A program made the translations under genes and the position numbers. The notes under the pieces are model-generated. The model made no database searches, had not been told where the DNA came from, and saw nothing but the letters and a program-made list of their open reading frames with translations. Below are positions 12,101 through 23,900 of a stretch of 64,000 nucleotides of DNA, one piece after another. The stretch is from Branchiostoma floridae (taxonomy: Eukaryota; Chordata; Leptocardii; Amphioxiformes; Branchiostomatidae): NCBI RefSeq assembly GCF_000003815.2, contig NC_049997.1:1566447-1630446 (forward strand), written 5' to 3'. Position 1 is the first letter of the stretch, and every line of letters begins with the position of its first letter.

Positions 12101-13151
12101 GCCCCCTTGGTTCTGTTCATTTGGTGTCTCCATTTATTCAGCTGTTATAAATTTCTAGTAGATTCACATACATGCACTGGTACAGGTAGCATTCAGAACT
12201 ACCTACATCGGGACAGGTACAGTTTGTCCATTCACTAGCTACATTGTAGGCCCCAAATGGTCACTGATAGAAGGAAGTATTGAAGCCAAAGTGAGCTCTC
12301 ATCATTACTTCAGAATTGAATAGAGTTGGTATGGATAGTTAAAACCAATGCTGAAAGTTAAGACCAATTTCAACGGTAGTGACACTGTGTAGAAGAAAAC
12401 AGAATATGTGTGAGATTATGAGAAATATTTTCAACTTCTTGCCCTCATGTTGCAGCCTCCAAACGACACACCATCCACTCTGCCATGTTCCCTGTCAAAC
12501 AGAAGATTGAACACAAGACCAACTCTGCCCCAGGGTACTACCGCACCAGCCATAGTGACCTTGGACATGAGAAGGTCAAATGTATACCAGAGGAGTCCAC
12601 CTGGGAAGACATGAGTAAAGATGTCAGTACTGGTCATATTTCACATTGGTCCTGAGGCCAGCTCCTCAGTGCTTCTGTTAACATGATCAAATAACAGATT
12701 CTTTTGTACCTAATAACTTAACAGATTAATAAGAACATGACATTGTTACATGGCTATACATTAACTTCAGAATATGTATCAATGATTAGCTGGAATGATT
12801 GTTAAATTGTATTGATTTTGCAATGGACTAAGACACAAGACACACCTTGACGTCCCTCCTAACACACTCCATCCAAGTTTCTCTCAGTCTACCACGACCC
12901 CTGTTGCCTGACACTTTCAGTTTTGAAAATATCTTAAAGTCTCTTACAGTAATCCCTGTACCTCACCTTCCCTTCTTTGTTTGTGGATGTTTTAGGAGCT
13001 ACTAAGAGTTGTAAGAAGTCAGCATGATAAGCTGCAGGATAACAAGGCGTACATCCATGAACTTGAGGATTACATCGACGACCTGCTGGTGCGAGTCATG
13101 GAGACAACACCCCGCATCCTGCAGAACCCCTACAAGAAAGATGACAAGTGA
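3014..13151 (+). CDS. RAB11FIP2-like: Class I Rab11-family-interacting protein (5' partial, 8 exons)
   Basis: Exons 3014-3116, 6626-6772, 7860-8029, 8230-8357, 11304-11472, 11865-12044, 12456-12622 and 12996-13151 join in frame to 405 residues. Residues 1-110 form most of a C2 domain (LGKEKFLTSV, GWNEECDL, FLGHVTLPLRDIH, WYELHNRPGKKE), closely resembling the C2 of FIP1/2/5. Residues 140-354 are polar and low in predicted structure. Residues 355-393 are the Rab11-binding helix with the ELEDYIDDLLVRVME signature. The family links Rab11 (and Rab25) to recycling endosomes; class I members bind phospholipids through C2. A short linker and a C-terminus directly after the helix resemble FIP2 most, but assignment among FIP1/2/5 is inferred. 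No NPF motif is visible. The first C2 strand and start codon lie outside the window. Confidence 0.93.
3159..3235 (+). repeat. Outlying copies of the 37-bp minisatellite
   Basis: Two degenerate copies (TAGCTGTCATTCAGTACCAA and a relative) begin only 42 bases after the exon-a donor. They are separated from the main array by about 460 bases of unrelated intron. Confidence 0.8.
4338..4518. other. Assembly gap (N run)
   Basis: This is a run of 181 N inside the 37-bp minisatellite. The true array length is unknown. Confidence 1.
5886..6221. mobile_element. CAGGG-ended MITE inserted in the minisatellite
   Basis: The ends CAGGGCTCGAAAT and ATTTCGAGCTCTG are inverted copies (12 of 13). The 5-bp duplication CAAGG flanks it at 5881-5885 and 6222-6226; removing one copy restores the array unit exactly. 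Same terminal family as 40766-41614, 55543-55886 and 61874-62428. The 5-bp duplication and CAG ends may mean a hAT-like relative; this is not proven. Confidence 0.9.
6626..6772 (+). CDS. RAB11FIP2-like: FIP exon b: C2 core
   Basis: It starts after TTTCTCACATTTCAG and ends before GTTGGC. It encodes VQLNLYHRSLFGSDDFLGHV, LPLRDIH and neighbours, which match the C2 strands around the lipid-binding loops. Confidence 0.92.
6889..7795. mobile_element. 907-bp inverted-repeat transposon filling a FIP intron
   Basis: The ends are imperfect inverted repeats of about 65 bp, sharing GCTTATTCA, GTCACGTGA and GGCCATTTTGGTGTACCAT. TATA lies on both flanks (6885-6888, 7796-7799), a likely target duplication. 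The right arm carries GATGACGTCACGTGA, a CRE joined to an E-box. No transposase frame is visible, so it is non-autonomous. Confidence 0.88.
7860..8029 (+). CDS. RAB11FIP2-like: FIP exon c: end of C2 and basic linker
   Basis: It encodes WYELHNRPGKKETKKRGEME and VSVSFLRNSLASS, the last C2 strands, then a lysine-rich run. The donor is G|GTAAGG. Confidence 0.92.
8230..8357 (+). CDS. RAB11FIP2-like: FIP exon d: linker
   Basis: It encodes a basic, serine- and proline-containing linker (RTMSLTSDPRGIRPRPRKGS). It ends in phase 0 at GTPDK|GTAGCT. Confidence 0.85.
8419..8902. mobile_element. GGCCACAGCAAG MITE, copy A
   Basis: It begins TAAGGCCACAG and ends TTACTTGCTGTGGCCTA. The interior shares GTAGAAGTGACACTAGA and GTTGCCAA-type blocks with copies at 21488-21910, 26956-27463 (inverted) and 62968-63942. 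No transposase is seen. It starts 61 bases past the exon-d donor. Confidence 0.85.
9205..10156 (+). repeat. 56-bp minisatellite with splice-like signals
   Basis: About 17 copies of a 56-bp unit (GATGAAGTAGCAGTGCTAGG, then TAGAACATACATGAAGAG, then TTATTAACTGTTTTACAG) lie in the intron between FIP exons d and e. Each unit ends in CTGTTTTACAG, an acceptor-like sequence, followed by GATGAAG. The array runs into an assembly gap. Confidence 0.97.
10157..10364. other. Assembly gap (N run)
   Basis: This is a run of 208 N at the right end of the 56-bp minisatellite; copy number is therefore a minimum. Confidence 1.
10759..10950 (-). mobile_element. Retrotransposon RNase H-end relic
   Basis: The minus strand has an open frame, about 60 residues to a stop at 10759, ending ARHVKGKENTLADALSRL then NDPVHAELANL. 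The G-K-x-N-x-x-A-D-A-L-S-R pattern is the end of the RNase H region in Gypsy- and DIRS-type retroelements. No reverse transcriptase or terminal repeats are seen nearby, so it is a fragment. Confidence 0.75.
11304..11472 (+). CDS. RAB11FIP2-like: FIP exon e: linker
   Basis: The acceptor TCTCTGGTGCAG joins in phase 0 directly to exon d, so the 56-bp minisatellite between them is not needed for an open frame. The exon encodes a serine- and arginine-rich linker. Confidence 0.82.
11865..12044 (+). CDS. RAB11FIP2-like: FIP exon f: acidic linker
   Basis: It contains VADDDDNSKRSDHKK. Boundaries were chosen by phase (1 in, 1 out). The donor G|GTACAG is weak but keeps the frame with the next exon. 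Confidence 0.72.
12456..12622 (+). CDS. RAB11FIP2-like: FIP exon g: linker before the Rab11-binding helix
   Basis: The acceptor is CCTCATGTTGCAG and the donor GTCAGT. It ends STWEDMSKD in phase 0, leading into the coiled coil. Confidence 0.85.
12996..13151 (+). CDS. RAB11FIP2-like: FIP exon h: Rab11-binding domain and stop
   Basis: It encodes the amphipathic helix ending in ELEDYIDDLLVRVMETTP; the YID motif (residues 380-382) is the Rab11/Rab25 contact. TGA lies at 13149. The stop overlaps a good 5' splice site (CAA|GTGAGA), so a spliced form with another C-terminus is possible. Confidence 0.92.
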   Translation, partial: ELLRVVRSQHDKLQDNKAYIHELEDYIDDLLVRVMETTPRILQNPYKKDDK

Positions 13152-15152
13152 GAAAAATACACAACATGCTGTTCCAACAATGTTTGTCATGACAAATTTT
13201 GTTATGAATAGGACTTCTAGATGGTCCCAAAATCTGACAAACTCAACAATAATCTTTAAAATGAAGTCCATTGTCAGATACCAGCTAAAGTACACGGTTT
13301 CCTGCAACAAACTGCACACTTTGAACCTGTGAGACAGGTTTTATCAGGCTGACGCCAAAGTCAGGGTTTGTAGTTTAAAGCAGGTTTTTACCCTGAAAAA
13401 TTGACAGTGGAATACAAACAAAATTAAACTTGAAGAGTCTGGGCAATTATCACGCTTGGGGCCCTCCAAGTCTAACAATAACCGCCTCTGCAAGCTTCTT
13501 TGTTCTACGCCGCCAGTTTCATTATAAGCCCAAAATATTTGACCTTCACCATGAGGAAACGTTGACTAAAGTGTACATTTCGTATTTTGGGCAATATCTG
13601 GAGTTTAAGAATATAACAATGTCAGAGAGCTCACAGTGTCGCTGCCATTTTGAATTTAGTTTGAGGCTCATACATGTACGTCCTCACCGAAAAGAAGTAT
13701 GGGAGAAAACATACCTCAAAATTAGTAGAATAAGTTTTTATCTCCTAGACATAAAATTTTTTTAGGACTTTTTGCAAAATTTTACCAACTCAGAATATAT
13801 TATAAGATTTGGATATATTGGGATATATTTTAAGATTTGGATGCCAACATAAGAAATGTTCTAAACTTTAAAATCTTTGGTCAGATTGACATTTGTAACT
13901 TATTTTCAACGCATCTGCATCATTTTTCAAATTTCTAGCGTTAATCAACAAAGCGAAAGCAAATTGCGACCCAATCCACTTACTTCCAGGTAGCCGGAAG
14001 TAAGCCAGCCGTAGATTTCCACATCGACCGTTGCGGTCACAGATCTTCGGAGCTTAGTGGGGACAAACTTCAGTAATGACTCAAGCAAACCAGCAAACGC
14101 GTTCAAAAGCTCACTTTGGTTCGTCGGAGAGTTGGATAAAATGGTGGACAACTCAAGCGACGGTGGGAAGGGCGCATATTTCAAGACGTCCTCATGGCAC
14201 ATTAAAGTCGTATCCATACGCTGTAAATATTGCTGTGAAGTGTAATAAGGTAGATTCAATTCGTAATGTAGAAAAATGACCAAATACGGTGACTTTATTT
14301 TGTACAATATATCACTTTAAGGTATTGTTTTACACGTAGATGAAAGATTGAAGTTTTGTTAGACTGCAAAGTTCAACGACCAAGAGTGACCTCCCATTTT
14401 GTTGCCAGAGAACAGGAGGGCAAAGCATTAACATGTCAGCTCTAACATGTCATGCCGCCATGATAATAGTGGGTGGGACCTATTCACATAGCAATGGGCA
14501 TTCTAGTCAGACTCCAGACTCGAATAACCAGACCACTGTGTGCAGTCCCAAACTTCACCAAAGCAGATAGACTGCCAAAATTATAATAATCATACTACAA
14601 AGTTTAACATCCTTTTTCAACAGTTGGTCATTTTCTGTTCCCATCCAAAACAGGCTGATGTGATTAGCAATTTGAAAGTGTCTCATTACAATGTCAAGTG
14701 CCAAACTGTATACAAGTGGCATACTGTACTCCAGAGGAGAGTCTTATTTTCTAAAAGACTACATCTTCATGAACACAAAATTGACTAAGTTGAACAATGA
14801 AATAAAAAATGAACCATTTATAAAACTTCATGCAGACCCATGGAGTGTGATGCATAATGGGAATAATGCCTTAAGTATTGGTTCCTATCATGTATGGGAT
14901 AACTAAAAAGATCACAGTGACATTACGGCAGGTGCAGGGAGTGGGGGTGAGATTTTATCACCCAGCCACACAGGTAAGCATGTTCGAAAGGGAGAGCAAA
15001 ATTCACCCCTGCCAGCAAGAAAGAGGGCTGGATGAACAAAAACTGGATCTCTCCTATGGGCTAACGTAACTTTTATGTAAAGCATTCACCAGAGCTGAGT
15101 CATCATGGCTAGGTAGATACATGTATATGACAATGTCTATATGATAACAACG

Positions 15153-15231
15153 TTAATGACCCGTTTTCCTCGGGACTCGGTCACTCCGTTATGAATTATG
15201 GCACCGTATACACCTCAGGGTGGGTCATTAA
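15153..15231. mobile_element. Short TTAA foldback relative
   Basis: TTAATGACCCG at the left and GGGTCATTAA at the right match the ends of the 15-161 element. Its ATGAATTATGGCACCGTATA block is also shared. It is an internally shortened copy. Confidence 0.7.
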
Positions 15232-17754
15232 TGCTATAATATGTTACACCTGGCTGTAATTTATCTGGAGGGCACTCAGGGGGTGTAATGGTTAAATTGC
15301 AACTACTGCCTTGTCCAAGTTCAATATCAAGTTGTTGATATAATTACATTTGGGTATTCAGAAAAATTATATTTTTGTCTAGCAGAATAGGAACACTCTC
15401 CTCTGGGGTACAGTAGTTATATATAATGCTGCTGAAAGGTTGTTAGAGCCATTTTGTAGACAGTAAAGTGAATCTACAATGAATTTAGATCTCAGGAAAA
15501 TTAGTGAAATGTTGCACATAAGAGTTCCTTAATTTGCCTTTGCTGAGAAGAGCATGTTTTTATGTTACAGGAACGTAAGGTATTTAGACATGGGATTCAG
15601 TATGATTGTATTACATACCTGTTTCAGGAAATATGTGTGTATGTGTGTTTGTTTGTTAATGGATCTGATTAGGATATTTGGTACATTGTAATATTTTATG
15701 GACAAGCCTGCACATGTGATATCATGATTTTTGAGTCATGATTTTTGGAGAAGCGGCACAGGGTTGGGCCCCCTATTGTTTTGGAATCGCAGTGCTTTAT
15801 TTGGCATGATTATGAGAAAATATGCATTATTTTAGCATGCAAATGTTTTTATCACTTTGCATTCTGCCAGTGATAAATTGTAGGAAAGATGTTTGGATTT
15901 TGAGTTGTTGTAATGTTATGCTACTTTCAACAGAAAATAGCATAACTTAACATGCATTGGTCATTTCTCAAATGCCACTTGAATTATGGCCTCTGGGTGT
16001 GCTGACTGTCCACAGTTCAATTCAGCTTTAGGGCATAAAACTTTCTATATTAAATCTAAGCAACCGAATTGAAAACAGACTTCCTGAGTGGATTTCACAC
16101 TGTGTTTAGGGCTTTGAACAGCTGATGTAAGAACGTGTAGTACTTTACTCAGTTTATTAATTAATATACTTGTGACAAATGTGTGATTGTACCATGTTTA
16201 TCTGTATAATTACAATATGATGATGAAAATATTAGTACATGTACCTGATCATTTATTGTTTGTTGGATCACTTTGGTTGAAATCTTTTTAAAAAATGAAG
16301 TTAGAAAGATAAGGGAAATAATACCTGTCAACACTGAATTATTCAGGACATAACCAGAAATGCAATATTTTTTGGCTGAGCCTGATGATTTCCTAGAAAA
16401 GTCTACTTTTGCTGCTCTGTGTTAACAAAGAGCCGACCTGTTTCATGAAATAAGGAATATTTATTATTATAGAGTTGCTTTGAAGCTACTGGTCTGACCC
16501 TTCAGTGTAAATACAATGTACCACCAGTGCAACTCATGCTGGAGCTGTGTTACCAAAGTTTGGAGTAGATGTACTTGAAGACTTTTGTTGCAGATTTTAG
16601 GTGGAAAATATTTCATGTTCTATCATGTGCCCTGTTCTGTGAGATTTAGTTTGTACAATGTTTATTGTTGCATGTAGATCTATTCTTGTTTGTCTGCTTA
16701 CTGTGTTTTATTTTTTAAAAATATGAAAAGCTTTTATTGTCTTGTTTTACTCACTCACTTGATGTTATTCTTTATTTCATTTTGTTTGTACACATGTACA
16801 CTCAGATGTCCTCATATTTGAGTCCACATTCACGGGTATGTTGTACATGTACTAGTATTGTAGATGTAGTTAGATTTCAAAAACACAGTGCCTTTGTTGG
16901 AGGCACGTTGGATTTCGTTGGAGGCACCTTAGAGGCACGTTTGTCTTGTGGAAATCAACAGTGCCTCCAACGTGCCTCCCTTTACAAGAGTTGTCTACAG
17001 GCTTTGAAGTGCCCCCTAATGGATGCCAGCTAAAGTGCACATCTGCTTTGGCTAGAAGGAAGCCAATTTTGCACTTGAAGGGCACCCTGAAGTCAGATTT
17101 GACACGTTTGAATGTGACTCTGTAAATGCTTGTTCTACCAGTAGTCCAAAATAGGACTACTGTCACATGGAATAGATACCTGCATACATGATTTGCATGA
17201 TAAATCCAGAATTGCTTTAATTCCTCAGAGTGGTATAGTAACAGGAATGTGACATTATGTTTTTTCTCTTCTCCTCCTCCTCTTACGCTCCTCCTTTCTG
17301 AAGAAATGCCACTACTGCAGCTAAGAGGAAAGGTTCAAGGCTGTGCAAGGTCATCTGATCCAGTCAAGGTCACAAACTTCTGCTACTCACTCTGTCTCTG
17401 CTGACTTAGATGTAACATAAGGTTACCAGTTTATGTGCAAGGCCAGTTTACGCCAGTCAGTTCAGGCATGATTGCACTTTCAGGTTTACCATGCAAAAAG
17501 TGTACTATGTAATAAAACTATAAATGCATTATTCACGTTTTTAAACATTGCAATGAATATTGCACAAGTATCATGGAACATCATGGGCCCATGGTGCCAA
17601 TAGGTCAACTTTATATGACATTCTACTGACACAAATTTGACGGTCCAACCTGCTCATTCATCACTACAGTGGTACTGCAAGCGCTGGTAGGATACACACT
17701 CAGACATTTTACCATGGTTTGTTGACCACTGTGGGAAATTATGGCGGGAAATGT

Positions 17755-17854
17755 TAGCCTGGTATCCAGCCGTAATATAGCTCCTGAGTCTCTTCTCTCC
17801 TCTTTGCAATTACAAAGAGACTCGGGAGCTATATTACGGCTGGATACCAGGCTA
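17755..17854. repeat. Long hairpin (38-bp arms)
   Basis: TAGCCTGGTATCCAGCCGTA continuing ATATAGCTCC is followed after about 20 bases by its near-perfect complement, ending TACCAGGCTA. There is no transposase and no clear target duplication. It may be a foldback element or a structured 3' UTR segment. Confidence 0.88.
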
Positions 17855-19545
17855 GGAAATGTTTGAACACTACAAGGAGAAGCCGATGTCAAGTTGATTG
17901 GTCACCCTAGAGAAATTCTTCCCTGCCAACTTCTTCACAATTACATGCTATCCGGGTGCCGAAGATGTAGAATAGAATAACTTACCACTTACTTTTTTAA
18001 CCAATGAATAAGAAGCTTTTTTTTTAAATGTCATTTTCCATAATTTGACCATAAACTGGTAACTTTACATTACTGTATTCCAATCTACATGTATAGGGTT
18101 TTTGTATGACAGACTGTCATTGTCTATCTGAATCAGTACAGCATAGTATAAAAGGAATGCCTCTGATGTCAGCAATCCTCAGTTAATGCTATCTATGGCC
18201 TTAAAATTTCCCTTCATACAGCTAGTCTATATAGCTTTTGTGCAACTGTACACTGTGGGGAATTTGAAAAATTATTACTTACTCACTCACACTCACTATC
18301 CATTGTTTGATTATACTGCTGCTGGGATCCCTGACACTGGTGGGCAGCAGTTGGCTAGTCTTCACACCGCGCTTCAGCCAATAACTTTGTATATACAGCA
18401 AGTTTGTCCTAAAAGCCATTGTTTCCTAGCATGTATCTGTTTCATCATCATCACCATCTATATGTATATGGAGACTTTTGGCTAGTCTTGTAAAGGATGA
18501 CACTCATTCAACTAAAAGCTTGCCTCTTAGCCTGGGTACCATACTCATTAGTTTATGTGGACTCTCTCATATGTTGCTTGTACACCAAACTTGTGACGTA
18601 AAAATATGACAGCATGATTGGATCACAAGATTGAAGTGTCTTTCATCCAGGAAAGACCCCACACACTGCAGCTCAGACCACTTGACTTGGTTGGCATGAT
18701 CTTCTGTGGCAACAAATATAATATCCACTGAGACAGTCCAAGACTTGTCTTCGTATGGAGCATACAATCAATGTAATATTATGGGATTGAGTGTAAAACT
18801 TACAACTGAAGGATGTGGTACTCAGGCTTGTTAGTGGCACTTAGGTTTGTTAAAATGCACTACGAAATTACTAGTTTTCCCATTTTGGTCATGTACCATA
18901 ATAATTTGTGTGAGAAAACCAGCTTAAATTGTTCAGATCATTTTCAGAAAACAGATGCCTGGGGTTGAATTTGCTTCTAATAGTTAGAACTACTGAAGAT
19001 GTAGTGTGACAAATGTGGTTGAATTTTGGCAATAAGGCATTGCCAAGTACAGTACATGTTCAAGTTATTACTGGAAACCTATCATGAAAGCTCTTTTCTG
19101 TGTTGGTAGTAACCATATAGTACACTGTATAATTATGGTAAACTTTCTTCCAACACCAAGTTGTACACAGATCAAATTTTTAACCACCACTGTCACCTTT
19201 GTCAGGATCAATCAATCAATCAGTAGTACTATCAATCACGTCAGATAGTACAAACTTCCATGCACATTTGACCACTTGCTGAAAAGATGTATCTGTACGA
19301 TCTCGTTTCAATATGATCGTGTGTCTGTAACTCTTGAGTTCATGTTCTGAAGTGCTTGGTAAAATATCATGAAGAAGGTGACAGTGGTGGTTGAAAAGTT
19401 GACCCGTGTATACCTTTGTGTTGGAAGAACGTTTACCATTGTACTATAATTAGAAGTCTGGAAACTTCATTGCCTACAGGACTTTGAGAGCAAGAGGTGC
19501 TGCAGGGCCTATTGTTTCTAACCTTGGAAGACAAGATCTGTCACC

Positions 19546-19903
19546 TAGGGGTGGGTATCTGTACGATGTGCTGGTATAAAACTTTTTGTTGTTGTTGTTG
19601 GACTGGTCAGGAAAAAAAGTGGACAGATTATTTTATGCCGACAGGACATGTGTTTGGGGGCTTACCAGCCCAAGAAAATAACGCGAGCAAAGTAGAAGAG
19701 AGTTGAAAGTCATTTTTACCATTTAACGTTGGTATAAAACAGAAGCAGTTAGTGTTGGATACACAAAGGTAGGACCAAGCACAATCCTTTGTACCAAATT
19801 GGACCCCCATTGTTTTGAGTATCGCCCATTCACAAGTCTTCACCTTAGGTCCAGGTTCAGGTCCAGACCCAGATATAATCCTCTGTACCAGTACCCACCC
19901 CTA
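19546..19903. mobile_element. hAT-type MITE, copy 1
   Basis: The ends are TAGGGGTGGGTA and TACCCACCCCTA. A perfect 8-bp target duplication, CTGTCACC, flanks it (19538-19545, 19904-19911), the hAT signature. Sister copy at 45903-46271; a degenerate left-end piece (GTGGGTACCGGTACAG) lies near 34106. Confidence 0.9.
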
Positions 19904-20328
19904 CTGTCACCTATTAAACATTATGGCAATGTCTTGTGTGATGGTAGGGTTACGTCATTTGTGTACTTGAAGCAAAATTTGATAAACAATGTTTAGAATA
20001 TTAAGCAGTACCACATGAAAACATGCATGTTGATCTTGTCTCTGTCTCAACATCTGTTCAAAAAGACCAGATGCATGCTGTTATACTTGCACCTTGAGCA
20101 AAATTAAGGAAAGTCCCAAAAAATCTACCAAAATTTAAATGGTGAGATTTAGTTTTCTGCTGGAGATTGCCCACAGAAATACAGATTTAATCTACAATAA
20201 TCTGTAATAGATATGGATCATGGTTTTCAGATGAGTATGTAATGTACATCAGGGTTCTTGTCTGTGTCAGTTTTCAAGGGTCCAACTCTAATTGGAGTTT
20301 AGATTACAGTATTGTTAAAACAACACAT

Positions 20329-20350
20329 TTTATTTTTTATTTATTTTATT
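20329..20350 (-). promoter_or_regulatory. Candidate poly(A) signals for the GRHPR-like gene
   Basis: On the minus strand, four overlapping AATAAA hexamers lie about 320 bases after the stop codon. Confidence 0.5.
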
Positions 20351-20665
20351 TTTCATTGTACAATCACAGAAGGAAATAGCTGTTGAAAAGGCCACTAAAT
20401 TCCGCACAAGTTTCTCCTCTTTCACTGACCAAAAGATAACAGTTCTCCTCCTAACATCACAAAACCCCACACATAACAGAAAAGATTGGATCATTTGTTT
20501 TCCAATGTCTCAAAGTCGATTCAAACTAAAAAACTCAGAATCAAGAGTTAGCTTTCACACAAGAGTAGCACAATTGCAAAGTTCTAATTCTTCAAACAAC
20601 AATATGAATTTCTCATGACATTGATGAAGTGGGTATGCTCCAGCACCCCCACCCCACCCCGTCTA

Positions 20666-20916
20666 CTACAGGACCACCTCCCTGGGGATGGCTTTCCCCT
20701 GAATGGCTGCAGTGCAGCTCTCACACCCAGCCTCCACCACCCCCCTGCGGGACTCCAGACTGTTGGCACCCATGTGGGGGGTGATGATGACGTTGGGCAT
20801 GTGAAGGAGAGGATGATGAGGGGGGAGGGGTTCAGGGGACGTCACATCCAACACTGCAGCTTGGATAGTCCTGCTCTGCAGAGCCTCCACCAGCTCATCC
20901 TGTTGTACCACTGGAG
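20666..20916 (-). CDS. GRHPR: GRHPR-like exon 6: catalytic Glu/His and stop
   Basis: It encodes VVQQDELVEAL, LDVTSPEPLPPHHPLL and IITPHMGANS, ending at TAG. The acceptor CTTATCTCCCAG gives R-A-P-V-V in place of the usual R-G-x-V-V, keeping alignment length. Confidence 0.9.
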
Positions 20917-23900
20917 CTGGGAGATAAGGAGGTTCATCAGACATCTAGTCCACACAAACTTGTCTCTCAGAAGTCTTTCCAAGTCTTAAAATACCATCTC
21001 CTTACCGCCATGTTGAATCAATTGACATCCTCTGAGGACTGATGTGAGCATGGAATGAATTTAAAAAAATGTTTGCCAAAAACGTTTGCCTTCATTATGA
21101 AATTATGAAAAGTGGCCAGGAAAGTTGAAGAAATGACTAAGCATGCAGAGTGTGGTATACAGAACAATAGATTCCTTTGCCTAATGTTCTTTCACATCTT
21201 CTCCTTTGACTTTGAAATTCTGACTGCATTCTATGACATTTAATACATGTAGTATATCAGTTATTCTCAATCTTGCAATATATGGCAGTATACTTCCTCA
21301 TTTTGCAGGTGCTTTGTACAATTTACTGTGTAAGTGAAAACCTTTTTTGTAACCGACAAAAAGTGATGTGTGTACGGATGTCATCCATACATTTGAATCA
21401 ACATGACCATACCAAGCACAATTGGGTCTGTTGTCTTTTTTCTAAGCGAATAGAAGTCATACGCTCATGCTTCCTAATATTGCTTACTAAGGCCACAGCA
21501 AGTTAATTTTATGGATTACATCATTAATTTTCCCTAATTTCAAGAAAAAAAAACAAGAGATGGTCAACTGACAACAAAATATCAAAATGAGCAAATGTGT
21601 TGAAACCTATTACTATGTGTTGTAGAAGTGACACTAGATATAGGTAGCCATGGCTGTAGTAAGAGTAGTAACTGTTGTGAAACTAGTTGGATAGTTGCAA
21701 AAGTGGCATCAATAGAAGGCACCATGAAAACCATGAGTGTAGTTGCCAACTTGTTAAGTGATAACAGTATTCTTGTTAGTGTTCAAGGCATGTATTTTGA
21801 AAATGTTACAGCTATCTTGTTTTTTACCCATCTTGTTTTTTTGGCCCTGTCTCTATTTTTTAGTCTGCTGCAAAAGATGCCATCTATAAAATTTACTTGT
21901 TGCGGTGTAAATAGATTTTTAAGTTCTTCTCCCTTCATCAAACAAGTTAATGTCAACTCACCACGTGCAATGTTGATAAAGATAGCAGATTTCTTCATGA
22001 GTTTGAATTGTTCCCTTCCCATCATGCCGTGTGTCTGTGGAGTGAGCGGGACCACTGTGATGATGAAGTCAGAGTTTGGGAGAAGTTTGTCCAGAGAGCT
22101 GTAGTACTCCAGACTCAAGGCTGCCTCTTTCTCTGGTCGTCTACAAAATACAAACTTTAGGTTGCTTTAATCAATAAATCATTTGTAGGCATTAGCTTGA
22201 TGAATCCACACTTATTCTTTTCTTGGTTCTCTGACTATTTAGGATAAGAAATTTTAAGCAAATGGTCAACATGAAAACAGAAAGCCTTGAGACTGAAATA
22301 CAGTAAAAATAATTACATACACGGTTTAAATTCATTTGACAAATGAAATATTCCGTTATGAAATAATCAACAAGGATGAACAAAAAGGTGTATTTATTCA
22401 GTGGTTATAGCAAAGGAACAGGCATGATATAATATGACACCATATACAAAATGTACACAGAGGAACGGGCAGGTCATTAACCTGTTATTGTTAGTTTAGG
22501 CAGCAAGGTGGAGGTTAAGTTGCCATTTTCAGGTATTTTATTGTATTTTAGAAACTAATGTTGTACCAAACTGAGACATTAATCCAAATTGGGGGTACTG
22601 GTACTGGTCATCGTCGATGCCGACGGACGGACAAGAGAATCACCATATTTGTTTCAATTTGGGAGAAAATACGAGCAGCAATCCAGAGAACTGTCTAATT
22701 GAATTGAACTAGGCAATCCTTGTGTACAACATCCATGACTTTGACAGTGGACTGCAAGAACAGCACACCTTGTGATGTCGTTGTACAGGACCCTCATCTT
22801 GAACCCAAGTGCTCTCTCAGCAATCCGATAGCCTATCCTTCCCAGCCCAACAATCCCCAGAGTAGAACCTGTGATCTTCTTGCCCAGGATGTTGTAGTTG
22901 AATGGAGTTGCTGTGTCAGTAGCTGACTTCATGGCTAAAAAGTGGAGACATTGATGATGGTTAGACATCCAGGTAATATAAGATATGCCAAGTATTAATT
23001 ACTCAAGCAACTGGATATGAAAGGGTCAGCAGATGTTTCAAACTGCAGTTTTCCGTAATCGATGGGGTGGGTAGGGGTAGTGGTAACTATAAAACCTTTA
23101 AGCTACCGGTATAGCTGCCAAATATCTATTTACTTGACAGAACAAAGGTTTGGATAGCAGGCTATTATCAGGCAACTTCAACCTACAGTTCATTGAATGG
23201 ACAGCCCTGTCAACTTTGCAAATAAACACTGTAAAACTAAAAACCCTTTGGCATGGTTTGTAAAAATTCCATGAAAATGATTAGTTCACATCAGATTCTA
23301 TTCCTACACTACCAAAAATGCCCTGAGGACTGTTATGCAGCACTTTTGTCTGAGACCAATTGAAAGGTCATCAATCATATTGAATTTCTTGAATGTGAAA
23401 TATCATGTTAATGACCGATCCACTCATCAATACACTCAATGTTACCCTACAGACATTAGCAATGACTCAGGCTTAGATCCAGACCCATGAAAGCAGAACT
23501 GCAATGGACGTCACTAAAGTCTTGAAGACAGAAGGAAAATGTCCAGACTTTGCATGATGTACAAAATGACCAATAAACTGGTGGACGTACCGACTGATAA
23601 GTATCTAAAACCAGCTAAAAAAAAAACAAGAAACAGTCATGCCTTCAAGTACCAGAGCTAATTAGCCAACCTAGGATCGATGTGTTCAAAAATGCGTATT
23701 TTCCCAGAACTATCGTAGAGTGGAATTTGTTATCACCAAGTACAGTAGGGGCATCTTCTCTGGATAATTTTAAAATGCTTGCAAATAGATGTGCAAAAGC
23801 TAGGTGTGAGTCAGTGTGACGGGTCGTTCAGTGTAATACATGTATAACCAGCAGCTGCCACACCGCATGCCTGCGAAGCTGGTGCGTTACGCCGAAGGGC

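Larger units (their letters stand above)
13152..19545. other. 3' flank and convergent intergenic region
   Basis: I find no supported coding exon. It probably holds the FIP 3' UTR, then AT-rich DNA. It contains the small TTAA foldback at 15153-15231, imperfect inverted GGAGGCACGTTGGA-type blocks at 16898-16980 and a strong hairpin at 17755-17854. A possible poly(A) signal AATAAA for FIP is at 17511-17516, but several others exist and I cannot choose. Confidence 0.5.

Noticed and set aside
13945..14307. A 120-codon frame on the minus strand in the FIP 3' flank
   Set aside because: No recognisable family, no splice context and no start context. It may be part of an unlabelled repeat.
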